From positions 1 to 64,000 of the forward strand of contig JADWQD010000008.1 of assembly GCA_016110215.1 (NCBI GenBank): DNA of 64,000 bases, read 5' to 3'. The position numbers and the translations under genes were made by a program. The notes under the pieces were generated by a model. The model worked only from the letters and a program-made list of their open reading frames with translations, searched no databases and was not told where the DNA came from. The stretch is from Capronia americana. Lineage: Eukaryota > Ascomycota > Eurotiomycetes > Chaetothyriales > Herpotrichiellaceae. Shown piece after piece: positions 11,697 to 23,083 of the stretch; the first letter of the stretch is position 1; the number at the start of each line of letters is the position of its first letter.

Positions 11697-13247
11697 ATGG
11701 CGAATCGTGGCCGCACTTTGGATCCTGAAGTATTTTCGATCAAGGACTTGAAGGAGAAAGCATCGCAGAAACTCCCCAAGATGTATCGAGGTAACTTGGT
11801 ACTCAGTCATTGCTCGACGCTAGGCTAACAATCTGCGGAGAGTACTTCAACGAGGGCGCCATGGACATGATAACGTGAGTCCACGGTCAAGGCCCACCTG
11901 CACCAGGGATACAGAGCCGCCAACACAACATTTTCGGCAGCCTTCGAGACAACGAGGCTGCCTTTGACAGATACCGTATCCGGCCTCGAATCCTCCGAAA
12001 TGTGTCCGCTGTGGACACCACGACGACGATTTGGGGAAGTAAAGTCCTGTTTCCATTTGGATTCTCGCCTGCAGCGATGCATCGGCTCGCCCATCCCGAT
12101 GGAGAAGTCGGCACGTCAAAGGCTTGTGCGGCGCTGAATGTTGCCATGGGGCTCAGCGCGTACTCAAATGACTCGCTGGAAGACGTCATTAAGCAGGCCG
12201 AGGGGAAGACGAATCCTTATGCCATGCAGGTCAGCTTGTTGAAGAGTCAACACCTGACGACACGGTTGCTGAAACGAGCCGAGAGTGAGTGTCTCCCTCA
12301 GGCTGAACAGGCTAAAACAGTGTTCCCGGGTCGCAGAGATGGTGTTGCAGTTTGCTGATCACAGTCTCAAGAGGCGGGATATAAAGCCATTCTGCTGACA
12401 GTCGACGCCCCCATGCTGGGGCGGCGTCTGAACGAGTTCCGGAACGCCTTCTGCATGCCGAAGGGCACCACCTATCCCAACATCGCGCCAGGGGTTGATA
12501 TGAGCAATTTGGAGGGAGGTGATAACGAACTGGCATATGGTACGGTCCATCGCTTTGCGTTCGGTTAAAATGGCTGGTGACGCTCTCCGGGTTTGCTGAT
12601 CGATTGATAGAAAATGGGCTGGATTGGGAAGAGGCGATCTCGTTCGTCAAGAGCCACACGAATCTGGAACTCTGGATCAAAGGACGTGAGTCACATCTCG
12701 GGGGTGGACGACCATGGCATTGACAAACCTCCCAGTGTACACAGCCGAAGATGTCGTGACGGCCATCCAGTATGGTCTGGACGGCGTCGTGATCTCGAAT
12801 CATGGAGGAAGACAACTCGACAGCGTCCCGGCAACCTTGGATGCCTTGCGCGAATGTGCTCCAGTGGCGAAAGGCAAGATCAAAATCGCCATTGATGGAG
12901 GGATCCGACGGGGAACCGACATCTTCAAGGCCCTCGCATTGGGTGCCGACTTTTGCTTTGCTGGACGGATCCCAATTTGGGGCCTGGCTGTAAGTTCGCA
13001 GCTTGTAGCCTTCGTTTGCTGCGCTGACAGGGTCTCAAGTACAACGGCCACAAGGGTGTCGAGCTTGCCATACAGCTGCTGTATGATGAATTCAGGTTGA
13101 CCATGGGACTTGCCGGGTACGTTGATCTGCTAAGGGTTTCATAAGAAGGCCCCCGCTGACGGTCAGTGTAGGTGCAAAAGTATTGCCGAGATCAATCGCG
13201 GACACTTGTCCATCCTGCAGAGTAATGGTGTCCTTGCAAAGCTGTGA
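11697..13247 (+). CDS. FMN-dependent 2-hydroxy-acid oxidase/dehydrogenase
   Basis: Flavoenzyme oxidising L-2-hydroxy acids such as lactate or glycolate to 2-oxo acids. Eight exons (11697-11790, 11840-11873, 11941-12284, 12372-12539, 12611-12685, 12736-12989, 13040-13116, 13172-13247) sum to 374 codons, 373 residues. The (beta/alpha)8 landmarks are in order: YFNEGAMD near the N-terminus, PFGFSPAAM, AILLTVDAP, WIKGLYTAEDV carrying the active-site Lys, SNHGGRQLD with catalytic His and Arg, and DGGIRRGTDI with GADFCFAGR binding FMN phosphate. It lacks the N-terminal cytochrome b5 domain of flavocytochrome b2, so an oxidase or cyt-b5-independent dehydrogenase is more likely. The strand-4 motif reads MQVSLLK rather than QLY, so substrate is uncertain. 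Two introns seem to end in AAG rather than CAG/TAG; the acceptor before exon 7 could instead be nine bases upstream. Confidence 0.85.
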
Positions 13248-13647
13248 TGGAGTTTTCATTGTCACGAAAGTTCCAGCTGTGGTGATTAGCAATGGGGCAT
13301 GTTTAGCTGTAACGGTTCCTTAGAGTATATTACAGACCTGGGGAGCCACAAGGCAATATATACAGTGTAGAAGGGATGCTATTATGGTATCATACAAACT
13401 GCCACCGTTGTTGTAACAAATGTGGCGTCTTCGGCGCTCCACCTTGGTCGGTCAGCGTCCTGCGCTTCCTACCATACCGCGTCTCCTACCACTTCTCCAA
13501 CTCCTACCACACCTCCCTACAGCACATTCAGTGCGCAAAAGCACTCTTCACACTCTCAGTGCGCGTCCTGCCGCCTCCGATCCAACACACATTTACCTTC
13601 CTCGCGCCGATATGCCTTCGTGAAGTCCTCTCTTGTCCGCCGCCAAC
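13248..13647. other. Intergenic / promoter
   Basis: About 400 bases, C/T-rich toward its end, between two + genes. It likely contains the 5' UTR of the ubiquitin-like membrane protein. No gene seen. Confidence 0.5.
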
Positions 13648-15786
13648 ATGGCCTCCTCATCGTCTCCCACTCCTCCGCCGCAAGGGCAGCTCTCACTGGA
13701 AAAAGACCATGTCAACCTGCGCGTCACGTATCTGGTTACGGGAAACCCGCGGCCTCCTCATTCTCTCGGAAACGTGCATCTGAACACCACCATCGCTGGG
13801 CTGAGGGCGAAGATCCAGTCGGAGCTCCCAGAGCACCCTGCCCCCGCCGAGCAGAGGCTCATCTACCAGGGTCGTCCTCTGCTTCGCAACGAAGCCACCT
13901 TGCGAGATGTGCTTAGAATCGAGGTATGTTTAATCCGACTGCATGGACGATCCTGTTTGGTCTAATTGTCTTACCAGGCTGGACAAGAACCCGGTCCGCT
14001 GCCATTCACCATCCACATCGTAATACAAAATCCTCAACCCGCTCCTCAACCTCCCCCTCCTCCCCCGGCGGCTCTTCCTGCGGCGAATCAACAGCAATAC
14101 CAGCATGTACATGCAGATGCGGCCAGTCCTTTTCGAGCCGCCGAGAACTCGGCGAACAGACTGCAAGAATCGCTTGTCCGTCTACAAGAACAGCTCGAGG
14201 CGAATCGAGCAGACCTAAGATCGGTGCAACAGAGAATAGCGCTTCAACACACAAATCTGGGGGGTCCTCCCATGGCTGCCCATGTCAATGCTAATGGTCA
14301 GCCAATGCCCAATATCCTGCCGCCTGGCTTCGCCATGAACCTTCAATTTGGACTTCCGTTCGACCCGCCGCAACAAATGCAACGACCTCCCGCTCGGACT
14401 CCGCATCATCCTCGACAGCCTTCAAACGCAACTCCAGCTTCACTCGCACAGCATCCGGCGAGCGTTGGCACGTCCATTCGGAATCCCGCGCAGCAGACCG
14501 GTACCGGATCATATCCGCAACGGGTGACCGTGGTGACAGAGACGTTGAGTTTCCAAGATGCAACCCACCGTCCTTCCTCCGCCCCTGGACAGCGCTCTCC
14601 ACTGCCATCCCAGCCACGAGGGAATGTGCCATCTCACACGTCACAGACCAACGCCTCGGCACCTGCTCCAGTCTTACAGGCTCCCAGCTTCAATTTATTA
14701 TCTTCAATGACGGCGCCGCCCATTCCTGTTCCGCGAGCTTTTCCACAAACTCATGTGAGCACCCTGCACCCCTCGACCACTACAGCATGGTTGGTGTCCT
14801 CGCCCAGTGGTCCGAGAGCGTTGCTCTTTGCCCCAGGTCACGGTTACTTTTCTTCTGTGTCACCTGTCGCAGCTCACCAACAGCAGGCTGGGGGAGCACC
14901 AAACTCTGAGACTCGAACGAGCAACACGAATCCAATGCCTGCCCTTGAGCCGGATCAGGCGGCGAACCAAGACCATCAAGGTGCGGATCGTGCAGTCATC
15001 AGAGCCGACCGGCCTCAGCCTGTTGCAGCACTGGCGCAAGCACCACAAAACGGCCAAGAAAACGACCCGTTCGCGTTCTTGATCAATCGCGGATGGCTAT
15101 TCCTGAGGCTTTACCTGTTCATGTTCGTCTTCTCCGAACCAGGAACGTGGAAACGTTGGCTCATGATCATTCTGGCCGCAATTGTCTGTCTCCAGCCACG
15201 GAACGGCCCTTTCATTCGGTTGATCAGGGCAGCTCGGCGACACTTTGACGCGCTGGTTGGTCCACCCCCGCGGCCAGCTGTAGCTCAACCGCGTACCGAT
15301 CCGGCTGGTCAGCCCCTTCCTGCTGATCCCCGAGACGAAGCTTCTGCGCAAAGACCGACAAATGTTCGTGGCGCCGTCCAGATGACCCCGGAAGAGGCAG
15401 CAGCACGAATTATAGCGGGGCGGCAGAATAACCAAGAAGGGCAGCCACGCTTCTGGAGAGACGCGTTGTACCGGGTTGAGCAGAGTATAGCTCTGTTTCT
15501 AGCAAGTCTAATCCCGGGCGTGGGTGAGCGCCATGTCAGAGCAAGAGAAGAGCAACGACGGGAGGAAGAACGAAGGCGTGCAGAGGCGGCGGCGGCGGCG
15601 GCGGCAGCAGCGGCAGCGGAGAACCAGAATGTGTCACAGGAAGAACCCAAAGCCAATGAGCCAGGTAGGCAGCCTGCAGTAGAGATATCAGAGGTCAACG
15701 TTGGTGGGCCAGCAGAGCAGAGTACCTCGAGTTCTGTCGAGGCCAGGCAGGAAGTCGATGCTGGAGAACTGCGGAATAGGATCTAA
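13648..15786 (+). CDS. Ubiquitin-like domain membrane protein, HERP-like
   Basis: Predicted 694 residues from exons 13648-13923 and 13978-15786 (54-base intron). The N-terminal 90 residues form a ubiquitin-like fold: an extended LRVTYLV strand, a lead of the type TTIAGLRAKIQSELP, and the QRLIYQGRPLLRNEATLRDVL block typical of UBL domains. A very long Pro/Gln/Ala-rich linker follows. Then come a hydrophobic hairpin or span pair near residues 375-405 (LRLYLFMFVF and WLMIILAAIVC) and a charged tail with a GCG-repeat-encoded Ala run. The order UBL, disordered linker, C-terminal membrane hairpin matches animal HERP and its fungal relatives, which act at ER-associated degradation. The ERAD role is inferred from architecture. 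The start is the ATG giving MASSSS; an in-frame upstream extension lacks ATG. Confidence 0.8.
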
Positions 15787-16140
15787 TGTCGAAGAATTTC
15801 GAATCAGCGGAACGGGCAGAGACTCGGGATGAAAATTCTTGTAGCATCACGATACTCCGTTACTGAATCTGAATATGTCGTGGGTTTTGGAAACGAGAGT
15901 CCTTTATCCGCTCTCTCTTATTCGAGGCCTCATCATCGTCAGCTTGGTTGTTTTCGTCTTCGTCTCTTTGCTCCTCGCCAATAATCGCTGCTTTCCGCCA
16001 GCCCGATTCGGTCTCTTGAGAGCTGCGTCATTGTGCAGCAGGCGGAGACCCTGACGCTATTCTTGCTTTTCACTCACTCTTCCCCGTGCGGCTCCAACTT
16101 GGCCTTTTCAATGCTCTTATGACCATGCGGCACTGCGACC
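15787..16140. other. Intergenic / promoter
   Basis: Pyrimidine-rich 354-base spacer between two + genes; likely 5' region of the decarboxylase. No gene seen. Confidence 0.5.
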
Positions 16141-17826
16141 ATGGCTGCCACGGCGACTCGAGTAGGCAGGTCGTGTCTCTACCGCCGGTCGGCGTGTGAC
16201 CTCGATCGAGGACGAATCCTATTCGAAGCCCTCCGCCATCCTACACAACCACCACGCCCGCTCCACCTGCACATCCGCCTTCCACCACACCCACAATCAC
16301 AGTCACATCAACGACGATGCTTTTCCAGCACCAGGCGGCTATTTGAAGAGCAGAAGGAACAGAAGAAAAGCGAGGAGAGCTTCACATCCCGCCTGGGCAA
16401 AGCATGGCGCTCGACAAAGGTAGAATGGAAGCCCATCCCCGTCGGCCTGGGCATCGCCTTCCTGGGCGTCTTCCAGTTTGTGCGCATGCGTCGCCGGGAA
16501 GGCGGTGCCTATGGCGATGAACCGCGCCCCCCGAAGCGTCAGAGAATCTACCCCTCCGGCGGCGGCTGGCAAGTCCAGATCATGTCCACCCTGCCCCTCA
16601 AGGCCATCTCCCGCGTCTGGGGCCGCTTCAATGAGCTCACGATCCCCTACTACCTGCGCGTCCCGGGGTTCAAGCTCTACGGCTGGATATTTGGGGTGAA
16701 TTTCGACGAGGTCGCCGAGCCTGATCTCCGCGTCTATCCTAACCTGGCCGCCTTCTTCTATCGGGAACTCAAGCCGGGGATTCGCCCGCTGGATCCTAAC
16801 CCCAACGCTGTGCTCTCCCCCGCGGACGCCAAAGTCTTGCAGTTTGGGACCATCGAGAACGGCGAGGTCGAACAGGTCAAGGGCATGACGTACAGCGTTG
16901 ATGCCCTCCTAGGGAGGATCGCTCCTCAGTCGCCGAACCCGCAGGCCCCGTCCAATATCTTCGCACCCTCATCTCCCAAGGACAAAGACGGACAGTCCAA
17001 AGCCGACACGTCCGAAGACGTCTCCGCGGACGAAGAATTCGCCAACATGAACGGCATCTCGTACACTTTGCCCGGCCTGTTCTCTGGCTCGTCCGCGTCC
17101 TCGCCGTCTTCGCAGACCAAATCCTCCACCCACCATCTTGAAGACGCATCGACCCAGTCGGCTCCCTCCTCCGAAGCCGCCGTCTCGGCCGACCTGGCGA
17201 GTACACAGTCGCAACAGCAACCATGGTGGTCGCCCTTCTCGCAGCCTACGCGCTCCTCCAGCCTGTACTATGCGGTCGTCTACCTCGCCCCCGGCGACTA
17301 CCACCGCTTCCACTCGCCCGTCAGCTGGGTGTGCACCACGCGCCGCCACTTCGCGGGCGAGCTCTACTCGGTGAGTCCGTACGTGCAGCGCACCCTCCCG
17401 GGCCTCTTCACGCTGAACGAACGGGTCGTGCTCCTGGGCCGGTGGAAACACGGCTTCCACAGCTACGTCGCCGTCGGGGCCACCAACGTCGGCTCCGTCG
17501 TCATCAACTTCGACAAGGAACTGCGCACCAACTCGCTCACCACCGACACCGAGGCCGATCGCCAGGCCGCCCTGGCCGCCGAGCGCGGCGAGCCCTACTC
17601 GGGCTTCAGCGAGGCCACGTACCAGAACGCGAGTAAGATCCTCGGCGGCCACGCCCTGCGCCGGGGCGAAGAAATGGGCGGCTTTCGATTGGGCAGCAGT
17701 ATCGTCCTCGTGTTCGAGGCCCCCGCAGGCAAGGAAGGCAGGCCCGGCTTGAAGTGGGCCGTGGAGAAGGGCCAGAAGATCAAGATGGGGCAAGCTCTCG
17801 GGTATGTACTTGACGAGGAGGACTAG
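16141..17826 (+). CDS. psd1: Mitochondrial phosphatidylserine decarboxylase
   Basis: Converts phosphatidylserine to phosphatidylethanolamine in the inner mitochondrial membrane. Single exon, 561 residues. Arg-rich presequence to about residue 70 (CFSSTRR), then one membrane span (about 100-115, VGLGIAFLGVFQFV), then the PSD domain. Key motifs: YRELKPGIRPLD, LSPADAKVLQFG, the YHRFHSPVSW block with the His needed for catalysis and self-processing, and near the C-terminus LGSS (517-520), where Ser519 should become the pyruvoyl group after self-cleavage. The usual motif in the family is LGST, so the fourth residue is a conservative T-to-S change. A roughly 100-residue Ser-rich insertion separates two parts of the beta subunit, as seen in other filamentous fungi. 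GC-rich third positions toward the 3' half. Confidence 0.95.
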   Translation: MAATATRVGRSCLYRRSACDLDRGRILFEALRHPTQPPRPLHLHIRLPPHPQSQSHQRRCFSSTRRLFEEQKEQKKSEESFTSRLGKAWRSTKVEWKPIPVGLGIAFLGVFQFVRMRRREGGAYGDEPRPPKRQRIYPSGGGWQVQIMSTLPLKAISRVWGRFNELTIPYYLRVPGFKLYGWIFGVNFDEVAEPDLRVYPNLAAFFYRELKPGIRPLDPNPNAVLSPADAKVLQFGTIENGEVEQVKGMTYSVDALLGRIAPQSPNPQAPSNIFAPSSPKDKDGQSKADTSEDVSADEEFANMNGISYTLPGLFSGSSASSPSSQTKSSTHHLEDASTQSAPSSEAAVSADLASTQSQQQPWWSPFSQPTRSSSLYYAVVYLAPGDYHRFHSPVSWVCTTRRHFAGELYSVSPYVQRTLPGLFTLNERVVLLGRWKHGFHSYVAVGATNVGSVVINFDKELRTNSLTTDTEADRQAALAAERGEPYSGFSEATYQNASKILGGHALRRGEEMGGFRLGSSIVLVFEAPAGKEGRPGLKWAVEKGQKIKMGQALGYVLDEED

Positions 17827-18239
17827 TAGTGCAGAATAGCGTTGGTGCGGTGCAGTGTAGTGTAGTGTACCAATACAGCTCTTAAACCATGTTGTTCTCT
17901 GGTGCTCAGGGGGAGCGTGTCGTTGGCGTCGACGGTCGCGCTGTCTTCATTGTGTCGTCTTTGAGTCCTTTTGCTCAGGGCGGTGGTCGACATACATAGT
18001 TACAGAGAGAGGTTCAATGTCTCTTGTCCCTGGCGAGAAATATTACGTTAGTGGGCAATGAAGACGGAACTGCCACCCTGACCAGCTCAGAGACAACTAG
18101 GTACTGCTGGTCATCATTTCATTCCTTTCCTATCCATGAAGACTACTATTAGGGCTTTCGCCCGCCAGTTTCAACCAGCCGAGTGCCAGCACCAGCACCA
18201 GCACCAGCACAAACACCAACGCCATCGCCAACTCCAGGC
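17827..18239. other. Intergenic between convergent genes
   Basis: About 410 bases holding two 3' ends. Contains a CAGCAC-type short tandem repeat just before 18240 (around 18185-18215). No gene seen. Confidence 0.5.
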
Positions 18240-21200
18240 TCACCACCAGGTTGCCGCCCATGCGGCCACGGCCAACCAAGAAAACGCAGCCACCGCCACC
18301 AACGCCAGCACCGCTCTCTCAATGGCTCGCGCCATTGCAGCATCCGTTGGATGCACGCAGCAAACAACACCCTCCTCAGTCCCCGCCAGGACTCGTGTCA
18401 ACTCGGCCATGGCCGTCGTGGCCAGAGGACCTCCTTCTCCCATCGAGTGGATCAACATCCACCCGCCCGGCAAGTACGCCATCACACCAAACGCCAACAG
18501 CAGGGTGCCAGCTGTGCGCTGGACCACCCGCTCATCGGCGCTGATGGGCACCTCGTTGCAGACCAAGACCGCCCGAACGTTCTCCAAGCTTGAATACTCG
18601 GAAGTGTTGCTGCCGCTGCCCCAAAGGACTCTGCGCGCAGGTTGGCTTCTGATTCGAGCCTCTTCGTCGTCGTCGTCGTTGTCTGAGTAATGGCTGCCAG
18701 AGCTTGAGGCATGGATGACAGGCAGTCGGTTGAGCGTGCTTGAATTGGAAGAGATATTGGCTAGGCTGCTTCCAGTGGTGCCAAATGCTCGATGACCCAA
18801 CACACTGTGATTGTCGATGGAGTCTTGTGCAGTTTCGAGTCCGTGGCGAAGGCGCCGACTGTCTCGAAGGAATCGAGAAAGGTCGCGATCGTTCAGTGTG
18901 TATCCGCCTTCGTAGAGATGCCGCGCCAACAGTGCTTCGTCCTGAGTCATGTACGGATGTCTGAGGTCGTGGCTTGCGTAGGAGTCCGCGTTCAAGCGTG
19001 GAATGAGAGTTTCAAAGGTGGTGGCTGATTGAACAGCTTCAATGGGTCCTTCGACAGGATCTCCGGCATTGCGAATGGCGCTTTCACTGTGAGGAGAGGC
19101 AGGAGCAGAGCTTTTGTATCTTTCACCGCCGTCACTGACATTTGCGCCCAGATAGGACAGCTCAAATGTCGGGTCGCCCGCTACCGCTCGTGATGGTGTT
19201 TCGGTGGAAGAGTTCATGGTGCTCGGTGACACGAGTCTCGGGGCACAAGCGGTGTCTAGGATCTTAGGTAGCAGAGAGCTTGACGCAAGAGCATGGGATG
19301 TCAACAGCGCAGACGAGTGCCGTGGAAGAGATTGAGAGTCGATGGAGCTCGAAGTGATGCGGTTCAGAGGTCTCGAAGTCAGAGTTGAATGATGAAGTGG
19401 ACTGGCGAGAGGGGCGCGCGGAGAGTTTGAGCGACAGCGACGACTGTCAGTGTCCTTCGTCTGTTTGTTTGGGGCTCCAGATCTCGGCGTTGTTGTTGTA
19501 TTTATTTGTTTGTTCTCTGCTGAATTGTCTCTGTGTCTATGTTCGTCTGGGGAACGTGGACTGTGAGCATGGTTCAGGTGTCCTTTGTGGTGAGGATGAG
19601 GGCGCGGTCTGGAAGGTTTGGATTGCGTCGAATTTGAGAGCGGATCCCAGGGCGACACGGGAGTTCTGCCGGTCATGATTGACGTGCAGGTGTCGACAGT
19701 CTTTCTCTTCCGCAGGCGAAACCGTAGCTTTGATGGTGTGAAGAATCCACTGCGACTGCTCTCTGGTCCCTCCTCCCAGCATTCATCTTCATCCGTCACT
19801 CCGTCGTTTCTATGAGCTTGCACGGTAACAGGCACACCTCTCTGCTCATACACTTCATAATGCTCGATGGCTGAGTCGATAACACTGGGTCCTGATGATA
19901 CAGCGTGAAAGGGGTCCGCCTCAGCGGCTCTGGCTTGACCGTGTTCTAGCACCGGTCTTTGGTCACCTGGCCTTCCAAGATCAAGTCTGTCGTTGAGCGA
20001 GGCCGACTCCGAGGGGCTGGCGTCTGCGTACTGAGAAACGATTTCTTCCAGCGTGGTAGAAGCTCGACCTTTCCTCCGCTTGGGCTCGTTATTTTCGTCC
20101 GAGGTTTCGAAGATTGCACTTGATTCAGGGTGATGGTCAGCCTCATGGAGAACAATATGCGCCGAGCGGACTTTTCGACACCGCAGGTTTCTTAACCGTA
20201 TGCCATCGCTGCCAAGAGATGATGGCACAAGTAAGTCTTCGTCAGATGACGAGCTTGACGGGCTGAGAGGGAAGCGTGTCCCACTTGGGCTTGACGACGC
20301 TGGCTGGAGGCTTACTGCTCTGCGACCTTGGATCTGAGCATACGCAGAAGGCAGATCTGGGAAGAGCGGACGGGTGGCGCGGCGGTCTGGGCTGGAATAA
20401 CACGTTGGAATATCCATGCTGATCTTCTGCAGGAGAGCTGAATCCGAATGATGTGTCGACTCCAGAGAGGTTCGCCGAATGGACGGTGACAACGACTGGG
20501 TTCTCGTCCAGAGGCCTGTGTGTTCCGGGCTCAAGGTGTGTGCATTATGCTTTTCACCGTTAAGTCGATTGTTCTGATAGAAGTGCAGGCCAAAACTCGG
20601 GGTACTGGCAAACTCGAATTCGAAGGGGTATGGACCATCAGAGATCGACTGAAATTCCTATTCGGCCCTGTTAGATTGAGAAGACAAAAGGCATACATGT
20701 GCTCACAGCAGACAAGGGTTGTTGCGGTGTCTCGAGGTGCTCTTTCACCAGATTATCTCCGCTCTTCCCACTGGAGGCTGAGGATGGCGTTGTGACCTTG
20801 GGCGAGGCCAGGCAGTCTGAAGCTGTCAGCCACCTCCTTGTCAACATGAGGTATGATTACATGCCTTCTTGTGGCAAGACAGTCCTTCGCACTCCGTCAA
20901 ACTGCGAACGTAGGACGTGCTTGCCTAGAAACGAGTTGGGCTGAAGCGGAGTTTGCAGGTGGCTGAGGGACAGATCTGACTCTTTCTCGTGCTGATCACG
21001 AAGAGGAAGCGCACAAGAGTGGTCTGCGATGGTGTTTGTCCTGCTTTGTGTCCTTTTCAGGAGCGGAGTTGTTGAAGTCTCTGAACGACCAGGAGACAGC
21101 GCTAGCGATGATGGGTCCGGCCGTATGGCATTGCAGACGGGGGGTTCAGAAAGGGAGCTCTCTTCCACCACATGACACCAAGGAGCACTGTACGATCGGA

Positions 21201-21339
21201 CATGCTTCATTCGTATACGTCCGACGCCCCTTGGAGATCTCATTTCGCCATCTTGTCCCGATTCCTGGTCTCTTTGCCAGCACCTCTCATTGAGGCCAAC
21301 GTCATGGCGCCATCTCAGCTCTGCCAGCTTCCAAGACAT
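18240..21339 (-). CDS. Ser-rich protein with C-terminal membrane segments, unknown function
   Basis: Predicted 999 residues from exons 21339-20865, 20822-20707 and 20648-18240; the sum is exactly 1000 codons. The protein is mostly disordered, rich in Ser, Arg, His and Pro, with many phosphosite-like RxxS stretches. A conserved-looking folded patch follows around residues 795-850 (MTQDEALLARHLYEGGYTLN). Two hydrophobic segments lie near the C-terminus (AGTLLLAFGVMAYLPGGWMLI and AVLALVAVAAFSWLAVAAWA). That fits a tail-anchored or hairpin membrane protein. The first intron as drawn has a GC donor after GAAG and is only 42 bases; an alternative is a GT donor six bases further with a later acceptor. 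The gene is divergent from the LysM gene at 22119. No family recognised. Confidence 0.65.
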
Positions 21340-22118
21340 GGTGGAGATTCACGACAGAGGAAAGAGGGGAAAGAGCGTAAAGCCAAGGATTTGAGCTCAG
21401 AAGAAGTGTGATGAAATCAACGAACTGAGCATGGACAAGCATTCGACTGGTGACAGGCCAATGAACAGACTGAAACGGGTTGAAGAGCTATCTGGGACCA
21501 GGATCTCGTCCAAAACTTCCAGAACACCAAAATGGAGACAACAGAAGAGAAATGATCACGGTCTGCTCGAGCGAGCAAGGAGGGAGTCCACACTGCGTCA
21601 ACACATGGAAGGATTAGGCAAGGCACAACACGAAGGTATGGCCTACCCATGGCTCCTGCCAGAACCATCCTGGAAGCGGCGATCAGGTCGTAAAACAGGA
21701 CAATATCAACGCTCAGCGGAGAGGAAAGGTGCCCCGGGGGTCGAGACCGAACTGTGTTGGACCTGCCCTGCATGATGGAGACTGCCTCTGGACTCTTCCC
21801 CCCTCGGCACAGTACACATCCTGGAAATACATACAGCAGATGCCACGGTGAACAGTGGATAAGCAGGATGCTGAATGGGAGCTGCCAAAGTCCACCGCTT
21901 GCAAGTAGCACTGCTAGAGGAGATGATGGAGAGGACGAAAGAGTAACCCAACTACGGGGACACAATTCTCCCGCCCCGTGTTTGTTGATGTCATCGATGT
22001 CGGCGTCACTGACAGCCACTGAGCGACCAATCCATTGTACATAACCGCCTCACCCTCGTCGAATGCTCATCTATCACGTCCCCTTCCTCTCCTCAGACCG
22101 CACCAGTTGAACGCCGAA
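21340..22118. other. Divergent promoter region
   Basis: 780 bases between a - gene and a + gene. Long open frames here (minus 21417-22019, plus 21431-21775) lack a proper ATG or any recognisable family and are not called. Confidence 0.5.
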
Positions 22119-22904
22119 ATGTCGCTGGCCGATTCTTGCTGCACGTGTGCGACGCTTCTCGGCGACGTAAAGATCCCGTACGACCCGAATTCTGAGAAAC
22201 CACTGCTGCACCATCGACGACTCGACTGCTGTGCGCGATGCATCTGCGCCGAATGTCAATATAAGAATTCACGCTTTCAGCATTACTGTCCGTTCTGCCA
22301 GATATCCTCTGGTCCTTCGGCCTTGCCTAGAGAAGGCCTTCGACTGCCTCCGTCCTACACGAAAACTGCGCACGCACGGAATGCTTCAAGGGCAGAATCG
22401 CCACCGCCGTCCTATGACGACTCGTTAATCCCCAGGCGCGTGTCCGAGCAAGGCACTGAGCCTCCAGCCGATACTGAAGACACTGTACATTTCGTCGGCT
22501 CGGACGACTCGCTGCCGGCCCTTTCGCTCGCATACGGAGTGCCGATTCCGATACTGCGCCGGCACAATCACCTCTACTCAGATCAACTGCTTCAGGCTCG
22601 GAAATGGATCCTTATCCCCCGATCCCACTACAGCGGGCCCCCTCTGTCCACACCCCCCGACCCGGCGGAGGAGGAGAGAAAGACGAAATTGCGCAGATGG
22701 ATGGTCTCTACCAAATGCGCGGATTACAATGTGGCCCAGCTGTACCTCAAGGGCAGTGATCACAACCTGGAGATCGCCGTGGAGGCCTTCAAAGCAGATG
22801 AGGAATGGGAGAAAAACCATCCGTTGGATGGTAATGGCAAGGGCCGGGCAAAACCAAGAAGCCGTTTTGGACAAGGTGGGAGTTTATCTGGCCAGCTATC
22901 GTGA
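22119..22904 (+). CDS. Intracellular LysM-domain protein with Cys-rich N-terminus
   Basis: Single exon, 261 residues, no signal peptide. Residues 5-60 hold paired Cys motifs (CCTCATLL, CCARCICAEC, YCPFC) in a zinc-finger-like arrangement. A Pro-rich segment with PPSYDD precedes a LysM-type fold around 150-190 (AYGVPIPILRRHNHL, then LLQARKWILIP). A helical C-terminal block follows (NVAQLYLKGSDHNLEIAVEAFKAD), resembling a small ubiquitin-binding-like helix bundle. Lack of a secretion signal separates it from secreted chitin-binding LysM effectors; it resembles conserved cytosolic LysMD-type proteins of eukaryotes. An upstream in-frame extension lacks ATG, so the Met giving MSLADSC was chosen. 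Role unknown. Confidence 0.8.
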   Translation: MSLADSCCTCATLLGDVKIPYDPNSEKPLLHHRRLDCCARCICAECQYKNSRFQHYCPFCQISSGPSALPREGLRLPPSYTKTAHARNASRAESPPPSYDDSLIPRRVSEQGTEPPADTEDTVHFVGSDDSLPALSLAYGVPIPILRRHNHLYSDQLLQARKWILIPRSHYSGPPLSTPPDPAEEERKTKLRRWMVSTKCADYNVAQLYLKGSDHNLEIAVEAFKADEEWEKNHPLDGNGKGRAKPRSRFGQGGSLSGQLS

Positions 22905-23083
22905 CCATCTCTGATACTATCAGTGGTGGTATGCGGTGCATAACAACACCTCCTTCCAGGACCAACTATACCTCCAAACTGCATGCCGCTCCATGAGTGC
23001 TCGGAACTCAGTCACCCCTCCGCCTATTTGCTCGAACCTTACTTCGCCAAGGTGCATCCAAGCATTACAGCACTCTCCCAAAC

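Noticed and set aside
16969..17793. 274-codon frame opposite psd1
   Set aside because: Antisense shadow of a GC-rich coding region with Gly/Arg/Val-biased composition.
18240..18690. Forward His/Gln-rich frame at 18136-18690
   Set aside because: Opposite strand of the membrane-protein 3' exon and a CAGCAC repeat; no independent support.
21417..22019. 200-codon minus-strand frame in a divergent promoter
   Set aside because: Begins at a GTG, lacks an ATG near its start, and shows no recognisable domain.
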